From: a virus | DNA: 36,586 nucleotides | IMG/VR virus record: IMGVR_UViG_3300042453_004843 | Coordinates: 1 to 36,586 of that record | Reading direction: 5' to 3' (one strand) | Notes under the pieces: generated by a model | The model's input: only the letters and a program-made list of their open reading frames with translations | Database searches by the model: none | What the model was told of the DNA's origin: nothing | Part shown: piece by piece, positions 29,158 through 36,483 of the stretch | How the letters are laid out: each line of letters begins with the position of its first letter | How positions within the stretch are numbered: position 1 is the first letter of the stretch | Made by a program: the position numbers and the translations under genes

Positions 29158-29813
29158 CCGCGAGCGCGAAGGTGCGCGAGTTCCGGGCGCTGCAGGCCCG
29201 CCGCGCTGAGGAGGAGGCCGACCTGGCCGCCGCTCTGCAGCAGGCCGAGGGGGCCAGCACCGTGCAGGGGCTGGCCGTCACCCTGTGGCATCAGGCCGAG
29301 GAGTGCCGGCAGGAGCTGGCCGCCGCCCACGACCGGGAGGCCGCGCTGCGGGCCGCTCTGCAGGACACGCAGCGCCGCACCGCCGTGCTCGGGGCGCAGG
29401 TGGCCAGGCTGCAGGGCGAGGCGGAGAGCCACGAGGTCGCGGTGCGCGCCGCGCTGGCTGAGCGCGACCGGGCGATGGCCGGCGAGGACGCGGCCTGCCG
29501 TCGCGAGGCTGCGACCCTGCGGCGCCTGCAGGCCGTGGAGGCCCGGCTGGCGCAGGCGGGGACCGCGCCCCCGCCGCTGCCGGCGCAGGTCGAGACGGTG
29601 GGACAGGCCGAGCCCGTGGCGGTCCGCCAGTGGGTGCGGACGTCCCGCAGCCTGAAGGCGTGGCACAACCTGCCGGCCGAGCGCTACGCCGCTGACGACG
29701 CGGCGGCGCTGCGCCGGCAGGTGTGGCGCCTGCTGCGGCAGGAGTCCGGCGCCGCCCGCGCGTCGATGGCTGAGCGGGCCCACGAGCTGCTGCGCGCCCT
29801 CGGGGGTGAGTGA
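29154..29813 (+). CDS. Coiled-coil protein upstream of the terminase genes
   Basis: A 219-residue protein, GTG in a GTGA overlap. Residues 1-130 are one long coiled coil with regular Ala/Leu/Arg heptads (REFRALQARRAEEEADLA). The last 60 (VRQWVRTSRSLKAWHNLP and AALRRQVWRLLRQESGAA) are a compact helical domain with several Trp. Possibly a packaging or scaffold accessory because the next genes are packaging genes, but no known family. Confidence 0.62.
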   Translation: MTASAKVREFRALQARRAEEEADLAAALQQAEGASTVQGLAVTLWHQAEECRQELAAAHDREAALRAALQDTQRRTAVLGAQVARLQGEAESHEVAVRAALAERDRAMAGEDAACRREAATLRRLQAVEARLAQAGTAPPPLPAQVETVGQAEPVAVRQWVRTSRSLKAWHNLPAERYAADDAAALRRQVWRLLRQESGAARASMAERAHELLRALGGE

Positions 29814-30316
29814 TGGCCCGCACGACTGATGCGCCCCCCGAGGCGGTCCCGCTCCCCGAGCTCTGCGCCGGCTGGGAGGCGCAGCTGCTGAGCGCCCCGC
29901 CGCTCACCCGCGCGGTGGCCCGCCAGGGGCTGCGTGCGGCCGCGTGGCGGGCGCTGGGCGCGGCGCTGGCCGCAGACCCGGCCAAGGCCCCGGCCGCGGC
30001 CCAGGCGGCTTGGGAGGCGCTGGAGGCGAGCGAGACCCCGGAGCCCGTGGAGGTGAGCGACGCCCCGGTGACCTGCGACGAGGTGGCCGCGGCCACGCGC
30101 CGGGCGGTGCGGGCCGGGCTGGCCTCGCCGGACCCGAAGGTGGTCGCCGCGGCGGTGGCCCTGTGGCGCGCCGAGGCGGACCTCGTCGACCCCGACCGGG
30201 TGGCCGGCGAGGGCGCCGCGGCCGACGCCGAGACGGAGGCGCTGCTGCGGGAGGCGGCAGCGCGGGCGCTGGGGCAGGCGCGCGAGATGGCAAGCGCGGG
30301 CGAGGTGGGGCGATGA
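29813..30316 (+). CDS. Candidate small terminase subunit
   Basis: A 167-residue protein from ATG 29813 (TGATG overlap). Helical throughout: an N-terminal WEAQLLSAPPLTRAVARQG that may be a DNA-binding helix pair, a coiled middle (AAWRALGAALAADPAKAP), and an acidic C-terminus with EALLREAAARALGQ. Small terminases have a DNA-binding N-terminus, coiled middle and flexible end, and lie before the large subunit; here a methylase gene is between them. The assignment is by position and composition. Confidence 0.4.
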   Translation: MARTTDAPPEAVPLPELCAGWEAQLLSAPPLTRAVARQGLRAAAWRALGAALAADPAKAPAAAQAAWEALEASETPEPVEVSDAPVTCDEVAAATRRAVRAGLASPDPKVVAAAVALWRAEADLVDPDRVAGEGAAADAETEALLREAAARALGQAREMASAGEVGR

Positions 30317-31395
30317 CCTGCCCCCTCTTCGTCGAACTCTGCGCCGGGACCGCCGCCGTCTCCCTCCGCCTCCACCGCGACGGCGCCCGGCCGCCCGTGT
30401 CCCGCATGGGCGCGAAGACCGGCTATGCCGACACCATCCTCCGCGTGCTCGGCCTCGTCCCCGGCCAGCGCGCCGCGGCGTACCTGTGGTGCGAGCCCGA
30501 CCCCGGCGTGCGGCTGCTGTTGGAGGCGTACCGCGACGGGGCGCTGGCCCGCGCCGCCGCGGCCATCATCCGGTCGTGGGCCGGCGAAGACCCGCGCGCG
30601 CTGTGGGAGCGGCTGCGGGCGGAGGGGCCGCCGCGGTGCCCGGATGGGGGTGTGGAGGCGGGGGAGGTGGCGCGGTGGGTCTGGACATGGGGCCGGTCCT
30701 ACAACACCAAGGGCCCCGACGCAGGCTTCTTGCCGTCGGAGTCGAGCACGGGGACGCCGGTCTGGAACGCGCACCCGCCCGAGTACTTCGCCGATGCCGT
30801 GCACCGCGTGCCCACCCTCCCCGCCGCCATCGCTCCCGACGCCCGGCAGGTCGACCCGCGGGAGGTGGCGCGCGTGCTCCAAATCATCGCCAGCAACGAG
30901 CTAATCAACGTGGCATGGTCGGACGCCCACAACGCATGGCGAAACACCGGCATCGGTGGGACCACGTTCGGCGGACCCATCGGGTACGGCGGCGACCGCG
31001 TGCCCGGGAAGCTTGAAGCCTTGCCCGTGCCGCTCCCCGCCCTCATCCACCCCGACGCCCGCGCCGTCGACCCGGGCCCCGCCCTGCCGCCCGGCACGGT
31101 GGTTTATGCAGACCCACCCTACCTCAACACCACCGGCTACGCCGCAGACCTGCCGCGCGCCGATGTGGTCGCCCTCGCCCGGCGCTGGGCCGCCGCGGGC
31201 GCCACGGTCTGCGTCAGCGAGGCCGAGGCCATCCCCGAGCTTGTGGCTGAGGGGTGGTGGCAGGTGCGGATCGACGGGGAGAGGGTGGGGCAGAAGCGCA
31301 CGTTCAGCCGGCAGCAGGCGGAGTGGCTGACGTTGAACCGGGCGCCCGCGTGGGTGCCGAGCGTGCAAGGCGCGCTGTTTGGGGGTGCCCGATGA
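30313..31395 (+). CDS. DNA adenine N6-methylase (D12 / Dam-like)
   Basis: A 360-residue protein in ATGA overlap. The AdoMet-binding motif FVELCAGTAAVSL (residues 6-18) comes first, then SRMGAKTGYADTIL (30-43), the Dam-type substrate-channel motif, and the catalytic DPPY at 267-270 in VVYADPPYLNTTGY. The order I...IV is that of D12-class adenine methylases. An inserted region between them is rich in loops. It likely protects phage DNA from host restriction. The gene sits directly before terL. Confidence 0.88.
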   Translation: MTCPLFVELCAGTAAVSLRLHRDGARPPVSRMGAKTGYADTILRVLGLVPGQRAAAYLWCEPDPGVRLLLEAYRDGALARAAAAIIRSWAGEDPRALWERLRAEGPPRCPDGGVEAGEVARWVWTWGRSYNTKGPDAGFLPSESSTGTPVWNAHPPEYFADAVHRVPTLPAAIAPDARQVDPREVARVLQIIASNELINVAWSDAHNAWRNTGIGGTTFGGPIGYGGDRVPGKLEALPVPLPALIHPDARAVDPGPALPPGTVVYADPPYLNTTGYAADLPRADVVALARRWAAAGATVCVSEAEAIPELVAEGWWQVRIDGERVGQKRTFSRQQAEWLTLNRAPAWVPSVQGALFGGAR

Positions 31396-33137
31396 CCGGC
31401 CCCCTCATCGGCGCCAGCGGCCACACCACCGCGGCGTGGCTCGCCGCCGTCGCCGCCGAGCCGGCCCGCCTGCGCCTGCCGCTGCTGCGGGACGGGTGCT
31501 GGCGCGACCCGCTGCTGTGGGCGCGGCTGGTCTACCCGGAGGTGGTGCGGGCGGAGTTCTCGCCGCTGCACCACGAGATCGGCGGGTGGTTCGCCGGCCT
31601 GCCCGAGCCGGCCGAGCGGGCGGGGCAGAGCCCGCGGCGGCGCGTCGTGACCGGGCCCAGAGGCGGGGCGAAGACGTCGCTGCTGCGGGCCGGGCTGCTG
31701 CACCGGCTGCTGCACCGGCTGGAGCCCTACGCCGTGGTGATCGGCCCCGAGGCGACGCACGTCGACGCCGAGGTAGGCACGCTGCGGGGCCTCGCCGATG
31801 CGACGGAGCGGCCGCTGCTGCGCTTGCTCCACGGGGCGCGCGAGTGGCGGGGCAATCTCAGCGAGGTGCAGCTGGTCGGCGGCGGGGGCGTCGTGCACCT
31901 GTCTGCGCGCGCGCTCAGCGGCACCATCCGGGGGCTCAACCGGGATGGCCGCCGGCCGACGTTGGTCATCCTCGACGACGTGGAGAAGCCCGAGCACCTC
32001 GACTCGCCGAGCACGCGGGCCCGGATGCGCGCCCGCTTGAGCGACGACATCGGCAACCTCGGGCCGCCGGAGGGCGGGCTGGCCTGCATCTACGGCGCGA
32101 CGGACCTCGGGGAGGGCTCGCTGCCCTCGCACGCCGAGCAGGAGCTGGGCTGGGACCGCACAACGCTCCCGGCCGTGCTGGCGTGGCCGGAGGGGCTGGG
32201 GGAGGGCGTGGACCGGCCCGGCAGCCGATGGGAGGAGTGCCGGCGGCTCTACCTCGACCGGACGGACCCGCGGCGGCGGGCGACGGCGAGGGCCTTCTAC
32301 GACGACCACCGGGGCGAGATGGACCGCGGGGCCCGCGTGCTGCACCCGGTCTACCAGCCGCTGTGGTCGCTGGTGGAGCGGCTGTGGGACTCGGGGCGGG
32401 TCGGCTTCTTCCGCGACTACCAGCAGAAGCCTCTCAGCGGCGACGCCGGGGTTTTCGCGACGCACCACATCCGGCGGGCCCACCGCCGCGAGGATGAGGC
32501 AGGGCTGCCGGTCGGGTGGCGCTCGCACGACGGGCTCGAGGTGTCGCTGGCGGACTGCGACGTCGGGCTATGGCTGGACCCCAGGAACAGCCACAACGTC
32601 GACCGCAACGACTTCTCCGGCCTCGCCGTGGTCGCGGTCCACCGCCGGACGCAGCTCGCCGCGGTCCTCGAGCACTGCGCCGTCCGCGAGGCCCCGGCGC
32701 AGTCGGTGGCGCGGTTGTGGGGGTTGTGGGAGCGCTACTCGCGCTGGGCGCCGCGCGTGGGCGCCGAGGCGAACCAGGGCGGGGCGCTGCTGCAGGACGA
32801 ATGGAGCCGCCTGCAGCGGGAGGCGACCAAGGCCCGCCGGCCCAGCGCGCCGCCGCTCGGGCTGGCGCACACGACCGGCGCCAAGGCCCCGCGCCTGGCG
32901 AGCCTCGGGCTGCCGCTGGAGACGGGGCAGCTGCAGCTCTGCGACGTCGACGCTGGCGTGCTGCCGGGGGAGGTGTCGCGCTTGCGCCTCGACGCGCAGC
33001 TCGCAGGCTTCCCGCGGGCATCGGTGCACGACGACGGGCTCGACGCGGTGGAGCGGGCCTATGCGCTGGCGCGGGAGGCGGGCGAGGTGGGTGTCAGCGG
33101 CGCGGTTTTGGCGGGGCTCGCAGATTTGTTGCGGTAG
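31392..33137 (+). CDS. terL: Terminase large subunit
   Basis: A 581-residue protein, the ATP-driven packaging motor. Walker A is TGPRGGAKTS (residues 87-96), Walker B LVILDD (191-196), and the nuclease part shows WLDPRNSHNVDRNDFSG (Asp396, Asp407) and, near residue 545, VHDDGLDAVERAY, the closing acidic pair of the RNase H-like fold. The length and order fit phage terminases. It is on the opposite strand from the portal and some 11 kb from it, an unusual split of packaging genes. Confidence 0.92.
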   Translation: MTGPLIGASGHTTAAWLAAVAAEPARLRLPLLRDGCWRDPLLWARLVYPEVVRAEFSPLHHEIGGWFAGLPEPAERAGQSPRRRVVTGPRGGAKTSLLRAGLLHRLLHRLEPYAVVIGPEATHVDAEVGTLRGLADATERPLLRLLHGAREWRGNLSEVQLVGGGGVVHLSARALSGTIRGLNRDGRRPTLVILDDVEKPEHLDSPSTRARMRARLSDDIGNLGPPEGGLACIYGATDLGEGSLPSHAEQELGWDRTTLPAVLAWPEGLGEGVDRPGSRWEECRRLYLDRTDPRRRATARAFYDDHRGEMDRGARVLHPVYQPLWSLVERLWDSGRVGFFRDYQQKPLSGDAGVFATHHIRRAHRREDEAGLPVGWRSHDGLEVSLADCDVGLWLDPRNSHNVDRNDFSGLAVVAVHRRTQLAAVLEHCAVREAPAQSVARLWGLWERYSRWAPRVGAEANQGGALLQDEWSRLQREATKARRPSAPPLGLAHTTGAKAPRLASLGLPLETGQLQLCDVDAGVLPGEVSRLRLDAQLAGFPRASVHDDGLDAVERAYALAREAGEVGVSGAVLAGLADLLR

Positions 33138-33141
33138 GGTA

Positions 33142-33170
33142 TTGCGGGCGCGCGGCGCGTGCGCTATACC
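33142..33170 (+). promoter_or_regulatory. Promoter of the right accessory operon
   Basis: TTGCGG (33142-33147) and TATACC (33165-33170), with a 17-base spacer ending GTGCGC, as in the promoter at 22234. It lies 5 bases past the terL stop. A GTG at 33159 would start inside this promoter, so ATG 33219 is the better start for the next gene. Confidence 0.7.
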
Positions 33171-33218
33171 TATGTGGTCAGCGGGGAGCGCAACCAACCC
33201 CGCCGCACCGGAGCCGAC

Positions 33219-33431
33219 ATGACCGCCGCCTACCACATCGTCCGCGTCCCCTCTGCTGCACCCCGCTACGTCGTCGCCCGGCAGGACCCGACCGACCCGC
33301 GCCGCTGGTTCGCCCCGGCGGGCTCGCTCGGCACCGCGACCGGGCGCCTGGAGGACCTGCCGACCCTCGCTGGCGTGCGCGTCTTCCGCGGCCCCAAGGC
33401 CGCCCAGGCGTGGCTCGACGGCCAGGCGTAG
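33219..33431 (+). CDS. Small hypothetical protein, first of the right accessory operon
   Basis: A 70-residue protein with ATG 33219 and GGAG 6 bases upstream. Compact mixed pattern: AAYHIVRVPSAAPRYVVARQ, DPTDPRRWFAPAGSLGTATG, then VRVFRGPKAAQAWLDGQA. The RVPSAxPRYVV and RVFRGPKAAQAWL parts look like a small beta-alpha fold that could pair with DNA or protein. No family known. Likely expressed strongly from the promoter just upstream. Confidence 0.65.
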   Translation: MTAAYHIVRVPSAAPRYVVARQDPTDPRRWFAPAGSLGTATGRLEDLPTLAGVRVFRGPKAAQAWLDGQA

Positions 33432-33445
33432 GCCGCACCCGGCCA

Positions 33446-33466
33446 CGGGGCCGCCGCAAGGCCCCG
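33446..33466 (+). terminator. Hairpin in the gap after the first accessory gene
   Basis: CGGGGCC and GGCCCCG form a 7-bp stem with a 7-base loop in the 113-base gap 33432-33544. No T-tract. It may attenuate transcription or protect RNA; the rest of the gap is G+C-rich without a gene. Confidence 0.4.
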
Positions 33467-33544
33467 GCACCGCCGCGCACACCGCGCGCCGGCCCGCCCG
33501 CTGCCGATGCGGGGTGCCCCTGGGGATGGGGCGTGGAGGCGACC

Positions 33545-33706
33545 ATGACCGACCACAGCGACTACGACGGGCCGCCCGCGTGGTGGACCGCCCGACTGGC
33601 CCGCGCCGAGGCGCGCCGGCCGCTCTGCGACGAGTACGGCACGCCCCGCGACGAGGGCGAGGACGAGGACGAGGACGAGGACACCGAAGAGGAGGGCGAG
33701 GAATGA
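33545..33706 (+). CDS. Small acidic protein
   Basis: A 53-residue protein from ATG 33545 with GGAGG 6 bases upstream. A WWTARLARAEARRP segment is followed by an almost pure acidic tail (GEDEDEDEDTEEEGEE), as in DNA-mimic or host-inhibitory phage peptides. The tail's low-complexity codons (GAG/GAC runs) may vary in length by slippage. It overlaps the next gene by ATGA. Confidence 0.65.
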   Translation: MTDHSDYDGPPAWWTARLARAEARRPLCDEYGTPRDEGEDEDEDEDTEEEGEE

Positions 33707-33912
33707 CCGCCCCCGACTGGCCCGCCCTCTGGGCCGCCGAGAACGCCGCGCGCAAAGCCGCCGAGGCCCGCCTGCGCGGCCTCCACGCCGTGCTGTGGCT
33801 GGCCCTCGCCGGAGTCCTCGCCATCGCCGCCCTGTGCGGCACCCTCACCGGAGCCGAGGCCGCGTCGCACGCGGTGGCTCGGCACAACACCCGACAGGAG
33901 ACGAACCGATGA
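33703..33912 (+). CDS. Small single-pass membrane protein
   Basis: A 69-residue protein. A charged N-terminal helix (WAAENAARKAAEARLRG) precedes one membrane segment, HAVLWLALAGVLAIAALCG, and a polar tail. The layout suits a phage membrane protein such as an accessory holin or superinfection exclusion factor. It is coupled to its neighbours by ATGA at both ends. Confidence 0.62.
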   Translation: MTAPDWPALWAAENAARKAAEARLRGLHAVLWLALAGVLAIAALCGTLTGAEAASHAVARHNTRQETNR

Positions 33913-34283
33913 GCGCGCTTGACCTGAAGCCCTGCCCGTTCTGCGGCAAGCCGGCGGAACTGACCGAAAACGAGTACAGCGCGCCGATGGTTGCGTGCGA
34001 GTGGTGTTTGGCGCGGACCTGCAGTCACAGCGAGAGTCTGGCCATTGACAAGTGGAACCGCCGACCCGGCGAGGACGCCCTGCGCGCCCGCGCCGAGGCC
34101 GCCGAGGCCGCGCTGGCCACCGCGCGGGCGGAGGGGGCGGCGGCTGAGCGGGCGGCGGTGGTGGCGTGGCTGCGCCGCACCGCAGTGGACATCTCACCGA
34201 TCGGACTCCCGGACGGCGAGCTGACATGCATCACCGACGACATCGAGGAAGGGCGGCACGTCCGCCCCGTGGAGGGCGCATGA
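33909..34283 (+). CDS. Lar/Ea22-like zinc-finger and coiled-coil protein (right allele)
   Basis: A complete 124-residue protein. LKPCPFCGKPAEL and the later CEWCLARTC form a CPFCG...CxxC zinc ribbon like that of Lar and related phage proteins that lessen restriction. An Ala/Glu coiled coil follows (EGAAAERAAVVAW), and the end is GRHVRPVEGA. The left copy, opened at the window edge, has the same zinc half and a longer coiled coil. Lar-like function is suggested by the ribbon only. Confidence 0.72.
   Translation: MSALDLKPCPFCGKPAELTENEYSAPMVACEWCLARTCSHSESLAIDKWNRRPGEDALRARAEAAEAALATARAEGAAAERAAVVAWLRRTAVDISPIGLPDGELTCITDDIEEGRHVRPVEGA
33995..34087 (+). repeat. 93-bp exact terminal repeat, right copy
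   Basis: Identical to bases 1-93. If the sequence is closed here, the genome unit is 33,994 bases. After it the two copies differ, first by one base and then by a large insertion in the left allele. Confidence 0.85.
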
Positions 34284-34663
34284 CCGCCGCCGACCGCTAC
34301 TTTGCCGCCTGCCATGCCCTCAACCGCGACGAATGGGCGCCCGGGATGCGGTGGCTCCGCTGGGCGCCCGGCACGGCACGGCACCTGCAGATCGCCGGGC
34401 GCGTGCCCGACGGGCCGGACATGCACGACTATGACCGTGAGCACGTCGTGCCCGACTTCGCCGACCCCGCGACCGTCGGTGTGTTGCTCGCCGCCGTGCG
34501 CGAGGCGTGGGCGTCACCGACGCTGTTCGCCCGGCCGACCGCCTCGGGGTGGACCGTCATGCGCGGGCGCGGCATGGGCAAGCTGAGCGACGGCCTCACC
34601 GAAGCCGACGCCCTCATCGCCGCCCTCGAAGCCGCCGCCGCGCGCCGAGGGGGCCAGCCATGA
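34280..34663 (+). CDS. Hypothetical accessory protein (right allele of 550-933)
   Basis: A 127-residue protein, the same length as its left counterpart. It starts MTAADRYFAACHALNRDEWA and contains DPATVGVLLAAVREAW and LTEADALIAALEAAAARRGG. The middle (HLQIAGRVPDGPDMHDYD) differs from the left copy. No domain is recognised. ATGA overlaps at both ends. Confidence 0.75.
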   Translation: MTAADRYFAACHALNRDEWAPGMRWLRWAPGTARHLQIAGRVPDGPDMHDYDREHVVPDFADPATVGVLLAAVREAWASPTLFARPTASGWTVMRGRGMGKLSDGLTEADALIAALEAAAARRGGQP

Positions 34664-34893
34664 GCTGCCCCTGGCACCACCGCCGCCTGCGGGTCCGCCC
34701 CGGCGGGCGGCGCACGTCGGCGGCCGCGCGGCTGCGGGCGCACGTGCTCGCGCTCGGGGCGTGGGGGGCCGACTGGGACTGCGGCGTGGCGCTGCACCCG
34801 ACGGCGCTGCTGAGCCCCCTCATGGCCACCGTGCTGCGGACGCGGCTGGCGAAGCGGCTCGGCTGGGCCGCGGCTGCGCGGAGGTGGGCGTGA
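34660..34893 (+). CDS. Hypothetical basic protein (right allele of 1292-1627)
   Basis: A 77-residue protein beginning MSCPWHHRRLRVRPGGR. The first 36 residues nearly match the left protein, the tail AAAARRWA is shared, and the middle is shorter (VALHPTALLSPLMATVLRTR). Arg/Trp-rich; function unknown. A conserved N-terminus may be a targeting or RNA-binding element, but this is only an inference from the conservation pattern. Confidence 0.7.
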   Translation: MSCPWHHRRLRVRPGGRRTSAAARLRAHVLALGAWGADWDCGVALHPTALLSPLMATVLRTRLAKRLGWAAAARRWA

Positions 34894-34964
34894 GGGTTGA
34901 GGCGCCCGGCCGTGGTGGCTGGGCGCAGGTTGCGATGGCGCCGAGGGGCGCGAGGGAGGGTGTG

Positions 34965-35267
34965 ATGTGCAGCGAGGAAGGCAGCTACGTTTCTCTGAAG
35001 TTCGGCACGCTGAAAAGTTGGGACGTCAAGACTGGCAAAGGGCGCGACCTGCTCGCTAAATGGGCCGCGCTCGGGTACGCCATGAGCACCTTTGACCAGA
35101 AGGACACGCCAGAGCAGGTTGACCTGATGTGCGCCCTCATCGATGAGGTGGACGCGGTCTGGCTCGATTGGGACGGCGCTGCGCCAACAAAGGAGGATGC
35201 CAAGAAGTATCTGCGCGAGTACCCGCGGCCGTGGTGGCCTGACACCGCCCGAAACTCGCCGCGGTAG
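34965..35267 (+). CDS. Hypothetical protein of the right allele
   Basis: A 100-residue protein; ATG 34965 with GGGAGG 5 bases upstream (GTG 34890 overlaps the previous stop and would add 25 residues). The core SYVSLKFGTLKSWDVKTGKG, WAALGYAMSTFDQ and LMCALIDEVDAVWLDWDG resembles small hypothetical phage proteins with a conserved KFGTLKSWD start. It takes the place of the unrelated 1675 gene in the left allele. Confidence 0.72.
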   Translation: MCSEEGSYVSLKFGTLKSWDVKTGKGRDLLAKWAALGYAMSTFDQKDTPEQVDLMCALIDEVDAVWLDWDGAAPTKEDAKKYLREYPRPWWPDTARNSPR

Positions 35268-35403
35268 GATGTCCATGACCGCCACCTGCCCCGTCTGCGG
35301 CCGCTGCTTCCGCAGCCCCGGGGACGCCCGTGGTGCCCGACGTTGGGCGCGGGCGGGCGGCGAGGACACACAGGAGCGCCGGCAGGACCGGCAAGGAGGA
35401 CCG

Positions 35404-35730
35404 ATGACCAAAGCGCAAACCCTCCCGGGGCTGACCCTACCCCCGGCGACACAGCGCAAGACCGCCCGCGACCGTCTGCAAGCCGCGCTTGGGGCCCGGT
35501 GGGACGTCGCCACCGACCCGTCGGAGGCGTCCGGCCGGGGGCTGCTGTTCAGCTACGACGAAGGCGAGTTCATCTTCAACGCCATCGCCTACGGCAGCCC
35601 GCGGGCGTGGACCCTGTGGGATGGGCGCGGCGACACCATCGGGGTGGGGCTGGGCGAGGCCGGCATGGTGCCGGTTCTGCGCGGGTTCGTGGGTGAGGAA
35701 GGGGCCGCGGTTGCGGCGGAGGAGACGTGA
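35404..35730 (+). CDS. Hypothetical protein; upstream Cys-motif extension possible
   Basis: A 108-residue protein from ATG 35404, chosen for its strong site AAGGAGG 5 bases upstream. The same frame is open back to ATG 35269/35275 and would add MSMTATCPVCGRCFRSPGD, a CPVCxxC zinc-like motif, so a longer form or a fused leader peptide is possible. The core has LFSYDEGEFIFNAIAYGS and WDGRGDTIGVGLGEAG. No known family. Confidence 0.6.
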   Translation: MTKAQTLPGLTLPPATQRKTARDRLQAALGARWDVATDPSEASGRGLLFSYDEGEFIFNAIAYGSPRAWTLWDGRGDTIGVGLGEAGMVPVLRGFVGEEGAAVAAEET

Positions 35731-36113
35731 TGGGAACGCGAGCGGACTTCTGGATCGACGACGATGGGCGCATGGAATGGCTCGGGTCGGTGTGCTTCGA
35801 CGGCTACGAGTGGCAGGAGTCGCCGGACTGCGCCCTGATGCGCGCGGATGACGCGCCGAGCTTCCGCCGGGCGGTCACTGCGGCGCTCGAAGGGCGCTCC
35901 CGGCGGTCGGTCGCCATGCCCGAGGACGGCTGGCCGTGGCCGTGGCCCGACTCCAACACCACCGACTACGCCTATGTGCTGCGTGCCGACATTGTCGAGG
36001 TGTACGGCTTCGGCCGGCTGGTCACCGGCGTCGACGATGACGGCGAAGAGCAGCGGGAGGCGCAGAAGGACAACCGCTGGCCGACGATGGCCTTGGGGCA
36101 GCGCCAGACGTAG
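35730..36113 (+). CDS. MGTRADFW-type conserved phage protein
   Basis: A 127-residue protein from ATG 35730 (TGATG with the previous stop; GTG 35727 is an alternative). It starts MGTRADFWIDDDGRMEWLGS, matching a hypothetical protein type I recall from phages and bacteria with a MGTRADFYxGRG...EWLGSxxxDGY start. Then come DAPSFRRAVTAALEG, WPWPWPDSNTTDYAYVL and a basic polar end. Conserved but of unknown function. Confidence 0.7.
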   Translation: MGTRADFWIDDDGRMEWLGSVCFDGYEWQESPDCALMRADDAPSFRRAVTAALEGRSRRSVAMPEDGWPWPWPDSNTTDYAYVLRADIVEVYGFGRLVTGVDDDGEEQREAQKDNRWPTMALGQRQT

Positions 36114-36199
36114 ACCCCTGTCACCGCGTGAAATCCCGGCCACCCCGCCGCGCGGTAGACTCCGGGCAGGCTCCCGTCACCCCTCCCGGCGGTCGCGGC
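36114..36199 (+). promoter_or_regulatory. Conserved leader with TAGACT box (right copy)
   Basis: Nearly identical to 1948-2032, with the same CACCGCGTGAAATCCC and GGTAGACTCCGGGCAG parts, although the genes before it differ. It most likely controls the next gene's expression. Confidence 0.4.
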
Positions 36200-36475
36200 G
36201 TGCCCGGGGGGAGCGTGACCGACACCCGCAGGCAGGCCCTCCTCCTCGCGCTGGCCGCCGCGCGCGGCTACCTGCGGGGGCTGACCTTCCCGCCGCCGCT
36301 GGCACCGCCCGTGCCGCCGCTGGTCGGGGCTCGGGCGGTGGCGGTCCACGAAGCCCTCGGCCTGCTACTGGCGGCCGGGGCGGTGCGGGACGGCTGGGCG
36401 TGGTGGGCGCTGGTCAGGGTTGTGTGGGCGGCGGGGCGGCTGTATGAGCGGGCCCACGGGCCGGGCCAGCCCTGA
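36200..36475 (+). CDS. Hypothetical protein, GTG start (right allele of 2033-2347)
   Basis: A 91-residue protein from GTG 36200 (GTG 36215 possible). The first 28 residues equal those of the left copy; the centre (LTFPPPLAPPVPPLVGA) is Pro-rich and different; WAAGRLYER closes as in the left. The stop lies inside a palindrome shared with the convergent gene. Confidence 0.65.
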   Translation: MPGGSVTDTRRQALLLALAAARGYLRGLTFPPPLAPPVPPLVGARAVAVHEALGLLLAAGAVRDGWAWWALVRVVWAAGRLYERAHGPGQP

Positions 36476-36483
36476 GGCTCAGG
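36471..36483. terminator. Palindrome at the right convergent junction
   Basis: CCTGAG and CTCAGG flank one G. The stop codons of the plus-strand gene (36473-36475) and the minus-strand gene (36479-36481) lie within it. It is short for a terminator, but sits exactly at the convergence point. Confidence 0.35.

Noticed and set aside
31137-32528. 463-residue minus-strand frame opposite terL
   Set aside because: Walker and nuclease motifs fix terL on the plus strand; the other frame is Arg/Pro/His-rich with no domain.
33432-33544. A tRNA or small RNA gene in the 113-base gap
   Set aside because: Only a 7-bp hairpin is visible; no cloverleaf, no T-arm sequence and no promoter at this point.
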